Source: Cymodocea nodosa (Eukaryota; Streptophyta; Magnoliopsida; Alismatales; Cymodoceaceae). Taken from it: DNA of 64,000 nt. The stretch spans positions 10,493,001 through 10,557,000 of the forward strand of contig JAZBRI010000008.1 in the NCBI GenBank assembly GCA_036874045.1, in the 5' to 3' direction. Of this stretch, positions 37,082 through 48,430 are shown in pieces. The notes beneath the pieces were generated by a model. That model saw only the letters and a list, made by a program, of their open reading frames with translations. It was not told the DNA's origin and searched no databases. The position numbers were made by a program, and so were the translations under genes. The stretch's first letter is position 1. Every line of letters starts with the position of its first letter.

Positions 37082-39327
37082 TTAATCTTTTCTCCTAAGT
37101 TCATCTACTTCCTTCTAGAGTTTTTCTAATTATTGCTTTAATTGGTTTATCCTTTCTACAGCTCCTGTAATTCCTCCAAAAGGTTCAACAATCTCTGCAA
37201 CAACATAATTTCTATATTCTTTCACTAAAATGGCTTTAGATCTTATCCTTTTGGATGCCCATTTCGTGAAATCAATACAGTCCACCATCAGTAGTGGAAT
37301 CAAATCTCCATAATATAATTTCTTCTTCACTGTTCTTAGCTTGGAGATAAAAATTGCAGACCAATTTATTTGAATTCTATTCACAACTGCATATGTGGCC
37401 CATTTGACAAATTGACTCAGTTCTATATCATGGCCTTGTCGTTGGTAGACATTCTTAATCAAAATGTTAGCTATCATGTGTACTTTACCATTTAAGTGCT
37501 TCAGTCTATTTAATAATGGTACACCAGGATTGATAGTTAGACAATCCTTTATGATCTGTTCTATCCACTCGACTGCAATTGTGCTTTCCAGAATTTCTAG
37601 TCCTTCATTCTTCAATCCTAAAATGTTGTAGAGAAGCTCTAGTGTTATCTATACATCAGCTTGCTCTACGTTGGAAATTAATCCACTTTCTCCTTCTCTT
37701 AAGTTTGCATAAAAGCAGGGCACTAGATTCTTATATACTGCATGCCCTCTTTCTTGAGAAATAAACTGTAGTAAACCTTGGAACTCAAATAGATCCTTAA
37801 TTTCTTACATCCCATCCCAATTTACTAATCTACTATAAATGATATCATAACCCCTAATCTCTTAATATTTATTATAGGCTTCCTGACTCCAAAAGTGTAC
37901 TTCATTCAAAACTGTTGCTTCAGTCAGGTTAGGAATGTGAATTTGTTGCTCTAAAGGGGTTTGTTCTTGAACTTCCTCTTCCATGTGCTGAACTTGAAAT
38001 TGCTGAAAATGCTTCGAAGATTCCTGCATTTTTGCTTCTACTTTTGTCTATGGTGGTGAGCCGGCAAAACTCTCTACTTTGTCCTGAATTCTGTCCAAAT
38101 TTTACTGAAGAGTTCTTTTCTCTTTAGTGGAATCTACCAAGTCATCTCTTTCCATTTGTAATTGTTCAGCTTCTTGTTTAGTTCTTCTTTTTCTTCTTCC
38201 TCTTGATACCAATCTGCATTGTCACTATTCTTTCTAATTCTGTGGCAGATTGAGATGGAGTTATAAGCAAATCAGCCTCTACCCTAATTTCTATTTTTTT
38301 TGCTTGCACAGGCTACAGACTAGTTTCAACCTATTTTTCTTCTTCTCTTTGCTCTTGCTACTACTTTTACTCCTCCTTAGAATCAGATAACAGGTTTACA
38401 AAACTTGGCTCTACAGGCCCTATTGATATTTGCATCTCAGATTTAATCTCTTCTTGATGTTCAGGCACTATCTCTGTTCCTTTCCTTCTTCTAATTAATT
38501 GTGTCTGGTCTTCCTCTTCTTCTTCTAAGATTAAATCTACAAAAATAGGCTCTACAGGCCTTTGAGCCATAGGTACTGGCTCTTCCTGTTTAACTTTTTT
38601 CATAATTACTAGTCTCCAAGGACCAGCTTCAGCTCCTTTTGTAGTAGGTCTGGTAGTGGCTTCTTGATGTTATTCCACTTTAATTTTATATTAGACTTTC
38701 AACTTTTTTGCAGCCCTCTTTTTGCACCGTGCATCAAACACCAGATGTGCTATAGCTACTACCAATTCTTTTGGTTCTCCTTGGTCTTTTCCAATTTGAA
38801 CTAATTCTTGAAATTCTTTTATTTCTTCCTTAGCAGAAGGCCCCAAAATTGCTACTCTTTCTAACGGCCTTGGTGGTGGAATTGAAGGTTTTGGTTGTTG
38901 TTCCTCAGGGACAGGTCTTTCAGTAGTCGGCTCCTCTTGTTCTTCAGTTGCTTGTTCTTCATTTTTTTTTACTTTGTTGCTCCTAGATTTCCCACTGAGC
39001 TCATCTACCTATGCGTCTTTTGAACCAGAGGTGGGACTTACATTGGATTAGTTCTAGGGAAACTTCGTTATTTGGCCTGATTCTTCTCTCTCTGCTTACA
39101 ATAACTTTCGTAGCAACTTTGATTCTAGTTTCCATAATCTAAGGTATTTGTATACCCAAATCTATTAACATTTTCCTCTAGTAGAAAAGGTCAGATTTTA
39201 CCTTTTGTAGCTCTTTTTCTCTCGTCGTATTCTTGATTTTCTGCCTTGTGTGCCATTCCTCTGAATCTTTAAGAAATTTTGACATGTCAACTGCATTTTC
39301 CCAAAACTCAGGTGTCATCTTCCTCAT
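37082..39327 (-). pseudogene. aORF of gypsy E, PF20167-like
   Basis: Same protein as at 488-2710: start MRKMTPEFWENAVDMSKFL, then SEEWHTRQK, the charged middle (VDLILEEEEEDQTQLIRRRK at 38.4-38.6 kb), and the PF20167-like C-terminus (GLEILESTIAVEWIEQ, LNRLKHLNGKVHMIANIL, VKWATYAVVNRIQINW) ending near 37082 with a leucine-rich coil. The N-terminus keeps both Trp and the Gln codons that are stops in copy H. It has at least one frameshift between 37.6 and 38.4 kb plus several stops. Located directly after integrase in sense. Function unknown; no membrane segment. Confidence 0.75.
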
Positions 39328-40040
39328 CGTGGAGTTACACAACGGAACGGAATCACTCTGATCTCTATTGTTCTAAGTTCTAAATGATTCTACAGATAAT
39401 GCTCCCAAACCCTAAGTTTAATATAAATAAGCCCTAAGTTTAGGCAGGTAATCAGGTCACTTCCCACGCAAAACTCTCGCTCTCTCATTCGTGGAATTAC
39501 GGTTAACTCCACGGACTTAGTTTGTGGACTTAACTGCAGTACTCCATTGAGTTAGAGTCAACTCAACGGGGTAAATTCGTTAACTTATCCTAGACTCAAC
39601 GGAGTAAGTTCGTTGAGTTAAGTGTAACTCAATGGACTTTCCGTAAAGATATATCTAATAAAAATGCATATAATAATAATTTTTACTTCGGTCAAGATCG
39701 AAGAATTTTCGGTCTAGCCGATCTTAATTTTCCAACATTTTAAAATTTTTCGGTCAAACCATTATATTCCTCAGTTGAACCCAAATTAAATATTTTCTTC
39801 TTCTTTTATCTATTAGTTGAACAGATACTATACTTCGGTAACATCGACATTAAACTAAATATAATATATATTTTTTTTATGTTTTTGTGTTTCGGTCAAA
39901 CCAATGGATCCTATCGGTTGAATTGCAACAATTTTTTCTTTTTAAAATACGTTTCGATAAAACCGATAATTCCTTTCGGTTTAATTGTGATTATATTTAA
40001 ATAAGGTTTTTTTTTATATATATACTTAGAAAATTTCTTA
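39328..40040 (-). promoter_or_regulatory. Intergenic region between integrase and aORF of E
   Basis: A TATTTATA box (minus) at about 39422-39429, 95 bases before the aORF ATG, matches the place of TATTTAAA in H and in ORF3. 39480-39640 holds a dense set of TAACTCAACGG/CGTTGAGTTA pairs. 39690-39990 holds at least four TTCGGTCAAACC / TCGGTTGAAT variants. No coding frame. The promoter role is an inference. Confidence 0.45.
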
Positions 40041-41278
40041 CTAAGTGAAGCTCGAGTAATCCTCTACTCTTACTTCTTCTATAATTCTAAAGGAACTTTT
40101 TGGTATTTTCAAAATAGGTCTACGTCTTTGTCCATTTACTTTAAATATATTCTGATTTTTAGGATATTCAATTTCAATAGCACTATAGGGATAAATATTT
40201 CAAACTATGTAAGGTCCTACCCATCTAGATCTTAATTTTCCTAGACGGTTATGGAGTCTAGTCATGTAAAGATACACTTTTTGTCCTATTTCAAAGGTTT
40301 TTGGAATAATTTTCCTTTCATGCCAAAACTTCATTTTCTCTTTTTCTCTTACAGTTTTTGAATAAACTTCATTCCGAAATTCTTCTAATTCAATTAACTG
40401 TATTTTTCTATTCTCAATAGCTTGATCTAAATTAGTGTTCAAAGTTTTTAATGCCCAATAAGCTTTATGTTCAATTTCAACTAGTAAATGACAACTTTTT
40501 CCATATACTAGCCTAAAAGGTGACATACCTAAGCTTGTCTTATAAGTAGTTCTATAAGCCCAAAGTACATCTATCAATCTATTAGCCCAATCTGTTCTAG
40601 TAGGATTTACTACTTTTTCTAAGATTAACTTAATTTGTTTGTTTGCACTTTCTACTTGTCCACTTGTTTGTAGATGATATGATGTTGCAATTTTGTGGTT
40701 TACTCCATATTTCTTCATTAAGGCTTCAAAACTTCTATTACAGAAATGAGTTCCTCCATCACTGATAATAGCTTTAGGTATTCCAAATCTGGCAATTATA
40801 TTGGTTCTTATAAAATGTATTACCACTTTGTTGTCATTATTTTTTTAGGAATAGTTTCTATCCATTTAGATACATAATCCACCCCCAACAATATGTAATT
40901 AAATTGATTAGACATAGGAAATGGACCCATAAAATCTATTCCCCACACATCAAAGATTTCAAACTCAACAATAGGATTAAGAGGTAGCATATTCCTCTTT
41001 GATATTCTTCCTATTTGTTGACATTTTAAACAACTTAAGCAATATTTATGAGCATCTTTAAATAGTGTTGGCTAATAAAATCCACATTGTAGAATTTTAG
41101 CAGTAGTTTTCCCTGAACCAAAATGTCCTCCACATGTTTGGTCATGGCAGAAAGACAATATGCTCTAATATTCAATTTCTGGAACACACCTCCTTAAAAC
41201 CAAATTAGGACATTTCTTAAATAAGTATGGATCTTCCCAATAGTAATATTTTACTCTTGAAAAGAACAATTTCTTATC
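40041..41278 (-). pseudogene. Gypsy E integrase
   Basis: Zinc region at 41.02-41.27 kb (FCHDQTCGGHFGSGKT, YCLSCLKCQ), with two stops. Core triad: [10 protein letters not shown] (40.93-40.96 kb), [13 protein letters not shown] and [12 protein letters not shown] (40.2-40.82 kb). C-terminal part includes [13 protein letters not shown] and [19 protein letters not shown], with a stop there, then ends near 40041 with VRVE and LGKF-like remains. A frameshift lies near 40840 (a T run). About 90 percent like copy H by eye. Confidence 0.88.
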
Positions 41279-41785
41279 CTATCTATTCCAATCCTTAGGT
41301 GTTAAACCAGCAACTAAGTAATTAACTATGTTTGCATACCAAGGCATTGTGTTGATGGTCATTAATTGTTCATTAGGAAAATTATCCTTAATTTCAATAT
41401 TTGATTTTTCTATTTGTAATCTTGATAAATGATCTGCTACTACATTCTCACAACCTTTTTTATCTTTAATTTCTAGATCAAATTCTTGTAATAATAATAT
41501 CCATCGGATCAATCTAGGTTTGGTCTCTTTCTTTGCTATTAGGTATTTTAAAGCTAAATGATCTGTGTATACTATCACTTTAGCTCTAATCAGATATGAT
41601 CTAAACTTTTCTAAGGCAAACACAACAGTTAACAGCTCTTTTTTAGTAGTTGTATAATTAACTTGAGCATCAATTAAGGTTTTGCTTGCATAATGAATCA
41701 CTCTAGAAGATTTTTCTATGTTCTGTCCCAGCACTGCTCCTACAGCAAAATCAGATGCATCACACATTAATTCAAATGGATGGCT
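41279..41785 (-). pseudogene. Gypsy E RNase H domain
   Basis: [45 protein letters not shown] and [10 protein letters not shown] mark the RT-associated RNase H with its acidic residues D, E, D in place. Open for 162 codons. It joins RT upstream across a stop near 41786. It would degrade the RNA strand in reverse transcription; the rest of pol is broken. Confidence 0.88.
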
Positions 41786-43124
41786 TCAATTAGGTGCTTG
41801 AATTATAGGAGTTGAAATTAAGCTAGTTTTAAGCTCAAAAAATGCTTCTTTGCAATTTTTATCAAAATTGAATGGGACATCTTTTAATAGATTGGTTAAA
41901 GGTCTAGCTATTTTGCTAAAATCTTTAATAAATATTCTATAAAATCTAGCATGTCCTAGAAATGATCTAATATCTTTTACTGATTTAGGTTCTGGTAGAT
42001 TAGAAATTACTTCTATTTTAGCTTTATCTACTTCCAACCCTTTCTTTGAAACAACATGTCTTAAGACTATTCCTTGTTTAACCATGAAGTGACATTTTTT
42101 CCAATTTAGAACTAGACCTTTTTCCACACAGCATTTTAATACCCAATCTAAATTTTTTAAACACACTTCATATGAAGTTCCATAAACAGTAAAATCATCC
42201 ATAAATATTTCTAAAAAATCTTCAGTCATTCTGCATACACCTTTGAAAGGTGGTTGGTGCATTGCATAATCCGAATGGCATTCTCTTAAAAGCATAAGTT
42301 CCATTAGGACAAGTTAAAGTTGTTTTCTCTTGATCATCTAATGCTATTGGGACTTGGTTATATCCTGAACACCTGTCTAGGAAACAAAAATATTATTGCC
42401 CTACTAATTTTTCTAGCATTTGATCTATGAAAGGTAAGGGAAAATGATCTTTCCTAGTCACTACATTCAGCTTTCTATAGTCTATACAGACTCTCCAGCT
42501 TGATTGAATTTTAGTTGGTATCAAGTCTTGACTTTCATTCCTAATAACTGCTAATCCTGATTTCTTAGGAACTACATGGATTGGGCTAACCCATGAGCTA
42601 TCAAATATCAGATAAATTATGTCATTATCTAACCATTTCACTATTTCCTTCTTGACTACTTCTTTAAGGTTTGGATTTAATCTCCTCTCAAGAATTCTAA
42701 CAGGTTTAGCATTCTCTTCTAAATATATGTGGTGACAGCATAAAGTTGCACTTAACCCTTTTATATCAGTCATAGTCCATCCTATTACTTCTTTATAAGT
42801 TTTGACTACATCTTTTAATTTAGCAATTTGATCCTCTTTTAAATCTGAAGCAATAATGATTAGACATGTTTGTTTTTCTTCCAAAAATATATAGGTTAAT
42901 TCAGGAGGTAATGGTTTTAATACTAATTGTTGCCCATCAAAAGCTAGAGCTCCTAATTGAACATCATCATTTTCTAAATTAATTTCTTCCTGATCTCCTT
43001 CTATATTTATGCTTTCACTTTCCTCTAAAGTTTTTGAATTGAGTTGCCTATTTAACTCTTCTTGAATCACATCATCTTGCATATCTCCTTCATCCTCAAA
43101 AAAATCTATGGTATGTAAGGACAT
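41786..43124 (-). pseudogene. Gypsy E reverse transcriptase
   Basis: Linker and RT start at 42393-43124 (WVSPIHVVPKKSG, WRVCIDYRKLNVVTRKDHF, PLPFIDQMLEKL). After a stop near 42395 come FLDRCSGYNQ and KRMPFGLCNAPTTFQ. A frame change near 42235 precedes the catalytic box FMDDFTVYG (Athila form of YVDD) at about 42190-42215; then LVLNWKKCHFMV, IRSFLGHARFYRIFIKDF. Motif order and catalytic Asp pair are present, but the frame is broken at least twice. Confidence 0.88.
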
Positions 43125-43126
43125 TT

Positions 43127-43740
43127 CTAACTCCTCAAACTTTCTGGTTTGAAAATGTTTAATTGAGTATCCTTATTACCATATGCTAACTTCATTACTC
43201 TAGTTTTACAATTAATAACAACCCCTGATGTTGCTAAAAATGGTCTTCCCAAAATTAATGATGTATCACTATTTTTATGCTTAATTTGTTGGTAATCCAA
43301 AATTACAATATCAATAGGATATATTAAGTTTTTGATTTTAATTAAGACATCCTTTATTTTTCCTCTAAGGTATCTTATACTTCTATCAGCTAATTGAATA
43401 ACAGTCTTAGTAGGGATTAAGCCTTCTAATCCTAAGGATGCAAATATATCACTTGGCATAACATTTATACCTGCACCTAGGTCTATTAAGGTTCTTTCTA
43501 GAATGGTATTTCCTATGGTGCATGATATAACAGGGATTCCAAGATCAGATAACCTTTTAGGAATTTGTAGCAAAAATAGGGAACTACTTCGCTCAGCTAA
43601 AAAGACTTTCCTTAAAACTTTTCGCTCTCTTTTCTTAGTACACCAATCCTTAAGAAATTTAGCACAATGTGGCATTTTCTGCAATAAATCTAACAAAGGA
43701 ATGTTAACTTGTACTTTTTCAAAAATTTCTCTAATTTTTT
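43127..43740 (-). pseudogene. Gypsy E aspartic protease
   Basis: Open over 189 codons. KMPHCAKFLKDWCTKKR is the conserved segment before the protease in Athila elements. Active site TLIDLGAGINVMPSDIF (canonical DxGAS/G), then LADRSIRYLRGKIKDVLI and LILGRPFLATSGVVI. It is in the same strand and order as RT, separated by two bases and a stop at 43126. Retropepsin that would cut the polyprotein. Confidence 0.88.
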
Positions 43741-44730
43741 CTTATTTTTCAAGAAATGTTTGTTGTAATCTTTCAAGATAGGGTGCTAATAATTATGATT
43801 TAAAAGATTCTTTTTCTTTCATTTGATTTGTTTGATCATTTTTATTCTCATTTGTAGATTCAGATTTTTCTTTATTGATTTCTATATCTTCAGATATTAC
43901 ATTTTCATTATCATTTTAATTTTTGTTCTTATCCACCTTCATATTATTTTCGTTTTGAATTCTTGATACATAAATCTTCCAGATTTTCGTTGCTTTCTTG
44001 ATGTTCTTGTATATCATTTTTGTGATTATAATCTTCAATTATTTTTAGTTTTAAATTGCACTCTTTAAATTCTATTGCATTTGTATTTTCTTTTATTTGT
44101 ATGTCTTGCAAATTATGTAGATCTATAACATTATAATTTTCATTTGTGTTGTCTTGTTGCATAACTTGTAATTTCATTGTATATTCGTCCAATGCTTTTA
44201 GTTTTCTTTCCTAATCATCTAATCTCATTGCATTTAATTTTTGATCAATTTTCATTTTGGTCTTTTTAGTTTCATAAATGATATCAATTTTAGGTTTTGA
44301 ATATGCTTCCTTATAGTTTAATTGGTTGACTTCTTATTGCTAACACATAAATTGTTCTAGTTTATCTATGTTTTGCTCTAAGCTATGCTCCAATCTGTCA
44401 TACCAATCCCAAACTTCCTTGTCTCTCTACATATTACACATTCTAAGCTGACCATTAGTTGGGTAAACCATAGGATTCTCATACTCAGATCTATTATATT
44501 GAAGATAATTCATTTGTTGTTCATGTGATCTAACCATCTGCAATCGTTTTAGTTTCAAACAATCAGAAATGTTGTGACCTTCCAAATTGTAGAATTCACA
44601 TATGCTAACTACAGGTTTCTAAAATCTTTGAGCATAAGCATATGTCATATTCTCAATTATAGAAGAAAACACACAACACTCCTCTTGCTATTAAAAAAAA
44701 ATAGCACTTACAGTTGCTTAGCTTCTCAAT
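43741..44730 (-). pseudogene. Gypsy E zinc-knuckle and linker before protease
   Basis: On the minus strand from about 44650: YAYAQRF, then CEFYNLEGHNISDC, a CCHC knuckle whose second Cys is Tyr. Next are EHSLEQNIDKLEQFM and a Lys/Glu/Asn-rich linker (43944-44192), leading to LLAPYLERLQQTFLEK before the protease. Several stops. Only about 100 bases separate the primer site from this knuckle, so the gag N-terminal domain is not at its expected place; it is found at 34.7-36.1 kb. Confidence 0.7.
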
Positions 44731-44755
44731 TCCCTAGCAACGGTGCTAGAAAACT
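44731..44755 (-). other. Primer binding site of E
   Basis: Minus strand reads TCTAGCACCGTTGCTAGGGA directly inside the LTR end CCATACA, a degenerate form of the TGGCGCCGTTGCCGGGGA site used by Athila-like elements. A second, older-looking copy lies inside the LTR at 44793-44814. Confidence 0.7.
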
Positions 44756-46843
44756 TGTATGGGTTTTTAGGTGGCACTAGAGAACTTGTTTAGTTCCCCG
44801 ACAACAATGCCAAAAATCTTGTATTTGTTAACTTTTGTTTTTAACTTGGTTAATTTATCTTTATGCTTATATCAATAATTTCTTTTAGAAGTAAACAAAT
44901 AACCTTTCACACAAATTAGATATTAATTCCAATTTGTATTTTAACCACAAGTGCATAGTGTATATTGTATTTGTGTACAAATACAAGTCGATCCCATAGA
45001 GAATTGAGTAAGAATTGTGTACTGTTCCATTTTTTATATTATACTTAATGTGTTCAGTAATCACTTCGTTGAGTTATAGTTAACACAACGGACTAAGTTC
45101 GTGAAGTTATGGCTAACTCAACGGACTAACCTCGTGGACTTAAATTAACTCCACGAGCCTATCTTCCCAGTTCAATGCTACTATTTACAAAGGAATTTGA
45201 CCAACCATTGGGCAATTCCACAGATTGTAAATAACATCAATTAAGCTCTTTAATGCTAGTTAATATTAGATTTATCATTAAGCAATACTAACATTCAAAT
45301 ATTTTAAACAGTAACCATTAAAATCTTTAAGTATCTAGAATGAATCACTTTCAGTAAACTATAATACTATTTTCTATTTTCTAAATCAAACAAACATAAA
45401 ACGTTCACAATACTGACAATGATAACTTTAATCACGATACAAAACAAACAATACAACACTTAAATACTAAATATAAACATAGATAAGTTGTTGTTTTTGG
45501 TATTTTTGTTTTGAGATATTCATGAAAATGGGCGAAAGGTGAAATGTAAAAATCTCTATCGACAGTAAATACTTCCGTCACTACATGCGACGCAATTACA
45601 CCACTGAAAACTTAATCACTTACAATCCTGCCTCCTCTCCCTATAGAATTGCAAGTCCAGAATTGTAAGATGATCTCCTCTTCAACATACTAGCATCAAC
45701 CCGAAACCAAGGCTAGAAGCTTTACGATCTCCTGAGATATGAGTCGATGCTTGGTGAAAATGGCTTCCCTTCCCGCGACACGATCACTCCTCATAGTGGT
45801 TGTCAGGCACCGTGTTTGGCCCGAAATTGACTTGGCATCAGGAAAGTATCCTCACAGACCTCCGATGGTTGGTGATTATGGTAATGTTGGTGATGTTGGT
45901 GAATTGTTGGTGATGGTGTGGATGCTTTAGTGAACTTCCGACATTGCCTGTAGTTAGCACGGTCCTCCACCTTTACACTCACTACCACACACCGCTAACC
46001 ACCCTTTCTTCATTTTTTCTCCTCTTCTTTTATATTTCTTCAGTAGTAACTGTTTCTGCTTTAGATGATCGATTGGATTTTCTTCATTCAGATCAACGAT
46101 GGTGATTTCTTCTCCCTTCCACTAGTGAATTTCTGAGTGATATGTGCAATCGTGGTTTTCCTTCAAATGTCCTATTTCTGTAATCGCTACAATGGCATAT
46201 TAGAAAATAAATGGTTCATGGAGTTACAAATAACTCAACGGACTTACTTCGTTGATTTAACTATAAAACACATGCAATAAAGAAATAAGCTACTAACATA
46301 ACGCATTACCTTAGTGTGTATTCATGTAACTCAACGCGTACAATTATGCTAACTTAACGAGTTAAACATGTGCATCTCACGTGATATACTAAAGTATTTA
46401 AATTCAACACGTGCATAATTCTAACTTAACAAGTTCAAATATTTCGGACACTTACAAACCTAACTATTCGATGCCTAGATGCATTTCAGATAGTTAACAG
46501 ATAACTTATCAAAAATCCACTTAAATCATGCATTATGGTTTCAACATGTGTACTTCAGAAAATAATAAAATATTCTTTAAAACATAACTATCCGATACAT
46601 TAAACATAACTCTCCAAAATAATAGAAAATCCAGACACTTAAGAATTTCACAGCTTGCAATTTACTAATAGTTTAGAAATGTACTAAATTAACCTTAATT
46701 CCCTGAATTTATGCAGATTCTTTCATTAAAGCATATAACAGTGCAATTATAACATAATGGCTTAATTCTCATATGATAAGCTAAATATTATGCAATTAAC
46801 CATCATTTAACCGTTAATATTATGCACTTTTTCATTCTAAACA
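44756..46843 (-). repeat. Right (5') LTR of E, 2088 bp
   Basis: TGTTTAGAATG (46843 inward, minus) to CCATACA at 44756. Outer duplication GTCCT at 46844-46848. TATA-like AATATAAAAG near 46026-46035. The block 46190-46440 (TAACTCAACGG, AACTTAACGAGTT, CTCACGTGATA) is the part shared with the copia-A LTR and also forms one arm of a long inverted repeat with 46849-48395. Open frames at 45739-45988 are incidental. Confidence 0.9.
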
Positions 46844-46848
46844 GTCCT

Positions 46849-48430
46849 AATAAGAATTATGCATGTGTTGAATTTAAATGCTTTAGTATGTCATGTGAGC
46901 TGCACATGTTTAACTCGTTAAATTAGCATAACTATACACGTTGAGTTACTTGAATATACACTAAGGTAACACATTGTGTTAGTAGCTTATAAGTTATTTC
47001 TTTATTGCACGTGTTTTATAGTTAAATCAACGAAGTAAGTCCGTTGAGTTATCTGTAACTCCACGAACCATTTATTTTCTAATATGCCACTATAGTAGTT
47101 GTAGAAATAGGAAATTAGAAGGAAAATCATGATCGCACGTATCACGTAGGAATTCTCTCATAGAATGAAAAAGAAATCACCATCGTTGATATGAATGACG
47201 AAAATCTAACCAATCATCTAAGCAGAAGCAGTTACTATAGAAAGAAATATAAAAGAAGAGGAGAAAGACAAAGAAAGTGTGTGTATGTGTGTGTAGAGGT
47301 GGAGAACCGCGCTAACTGTAGGAAGCGTCGAAAATTCCCTAAAGCTCCACACCACCACCAAAATCACCAACCATCGAAGGTTTGTGAGGATACTTTCCTG
47401 ATGTCGAGTTGATTCTGAGTCAAACATGGTGACTGACAACCACTGTAAGGAGTGATCGCATCACAGGAAGAGAAGCTATTTTCACCAAGCACCGACTCAT
47501 ATCTTAGGAGATCGTAAAGCTTTTAGCCTTGGTTTCGGGTTGATGCCAGTATGCTGAAGAGGAGATCATCTTACAATTCTTGATTTATGATTCTATAGAG
47601 AGAGGAGGCAAGATTGTAAGTGATTAAGTTTTCAATGGTGTAATTGCATCGCATGTAGTGACGAAAGTTTTTACTATTGATACAGATTTTTACATTTCAC
47701 CTTTCGTTCATCTTCAGGAACATATCAAAACAAAAATACCAAAAACAACAAATTATCTTTGTTTACATTTAGTATTAAAGTGTTGTATTATTTTTTTGTA
47801 TCGTGATTAATGTTATCATTGTTAGTATTGTGAATGTTTTATGTTTGTTTGATTCAGAATATAGAAAATATTTTTATTGTTTACTAAAATTGATTTGTTC
47901 TAGATACTTAAAGATTTTAATGGTTATTGTTTGAAATATCTGAATGTTAGTGTTGCTTAATGATAAATCTAATATTAACTAGCATTAAAGAGCTTAACTG
48001 GTGTTATTTACATTTTGTGGAACTACCCAATGGTTGGCTGAATCCCTTTGTAAATAGTAGTATTTAACTAAAAAGGTAGGCTCGTGGAGTTAACTTAAGT
48101 CCACGAGGTTAGTCCGTTGATTTAACCATAACTCCACGAACTAGGTCTGTTATGTTAACTATAAGTCAATGGAGTGCTTAATTGAACACATATAAACTCC
48201 AATATAAAAATCGTAACAGTACACAATTCTTACTCAATCTCTATGGGATCGACCTATACTTGCACACAAATACAATATACACTATGCACTTGCAGTTAAA
48301 AAATACAAATTGGATTTAATATCTAATTTGTGTGAAAGGTTGTTTGTTTACTTCTAAAAGTAATTATTGATATAAGCATAAAAACAAATTAAACAAGTTT
48401 TTTGGCACCGCTGTATAAACAAGTTTAAGA
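46849..48430 (+). mobile_element. Gypsy LTR F, right half, with primer-site remnant
   Basis: Plus-sense continuation of the LTR begun at 16279, in inverted orientation to the E LTR beside it. The LTR ends about 48395 (TTAAACA), followed by TTTGGCACCGCTG at 48401-48413, a primer-site remnant. After that come TATAAACAAG and a junction with gypsy G. No genes; open frames at 47191-47439 lie in LTR sequence. Confidence 0.75.

Larger units (their letters stand above)
29554..46843 (-). mobile_element. Gypsy element E (Athila-like), 17.29 kb, complete with target duplication
   Basis: LTRs at 29554-31615 and 44756-46843, both TG...CA, with GTCCT on each outer side. Minus-strand order: LTR, primer site, gag zinc-knuckle part, protease, RT, RNase H, integrase, aORF, gag N-terminal part with the YNPNWR motif, F-box ORF, 3' noncoding block, polypurine tract, LTR. 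Athila traits are the tract TAAGTATGGGGAAAC and a CACCGTTGCTAGGGA primer site. The gag position after integrase and the F-box ORF are unusual. All coding parts carry stops. Confidence 0.88.

Noticed and set aside
39480-39640. Possible CRISPR-like array of short repeats
   Set aside because: Repeats are 10-12 bp, inverted, irregularly spaced, and lie in a plant retrotransposon.
45739-45988. Open frames on both strands, and the similar frame at 30579-30818
   Set aside because: They lie inside the LTRs of gypsy E, are not conserved between the two LTRs and match no family.
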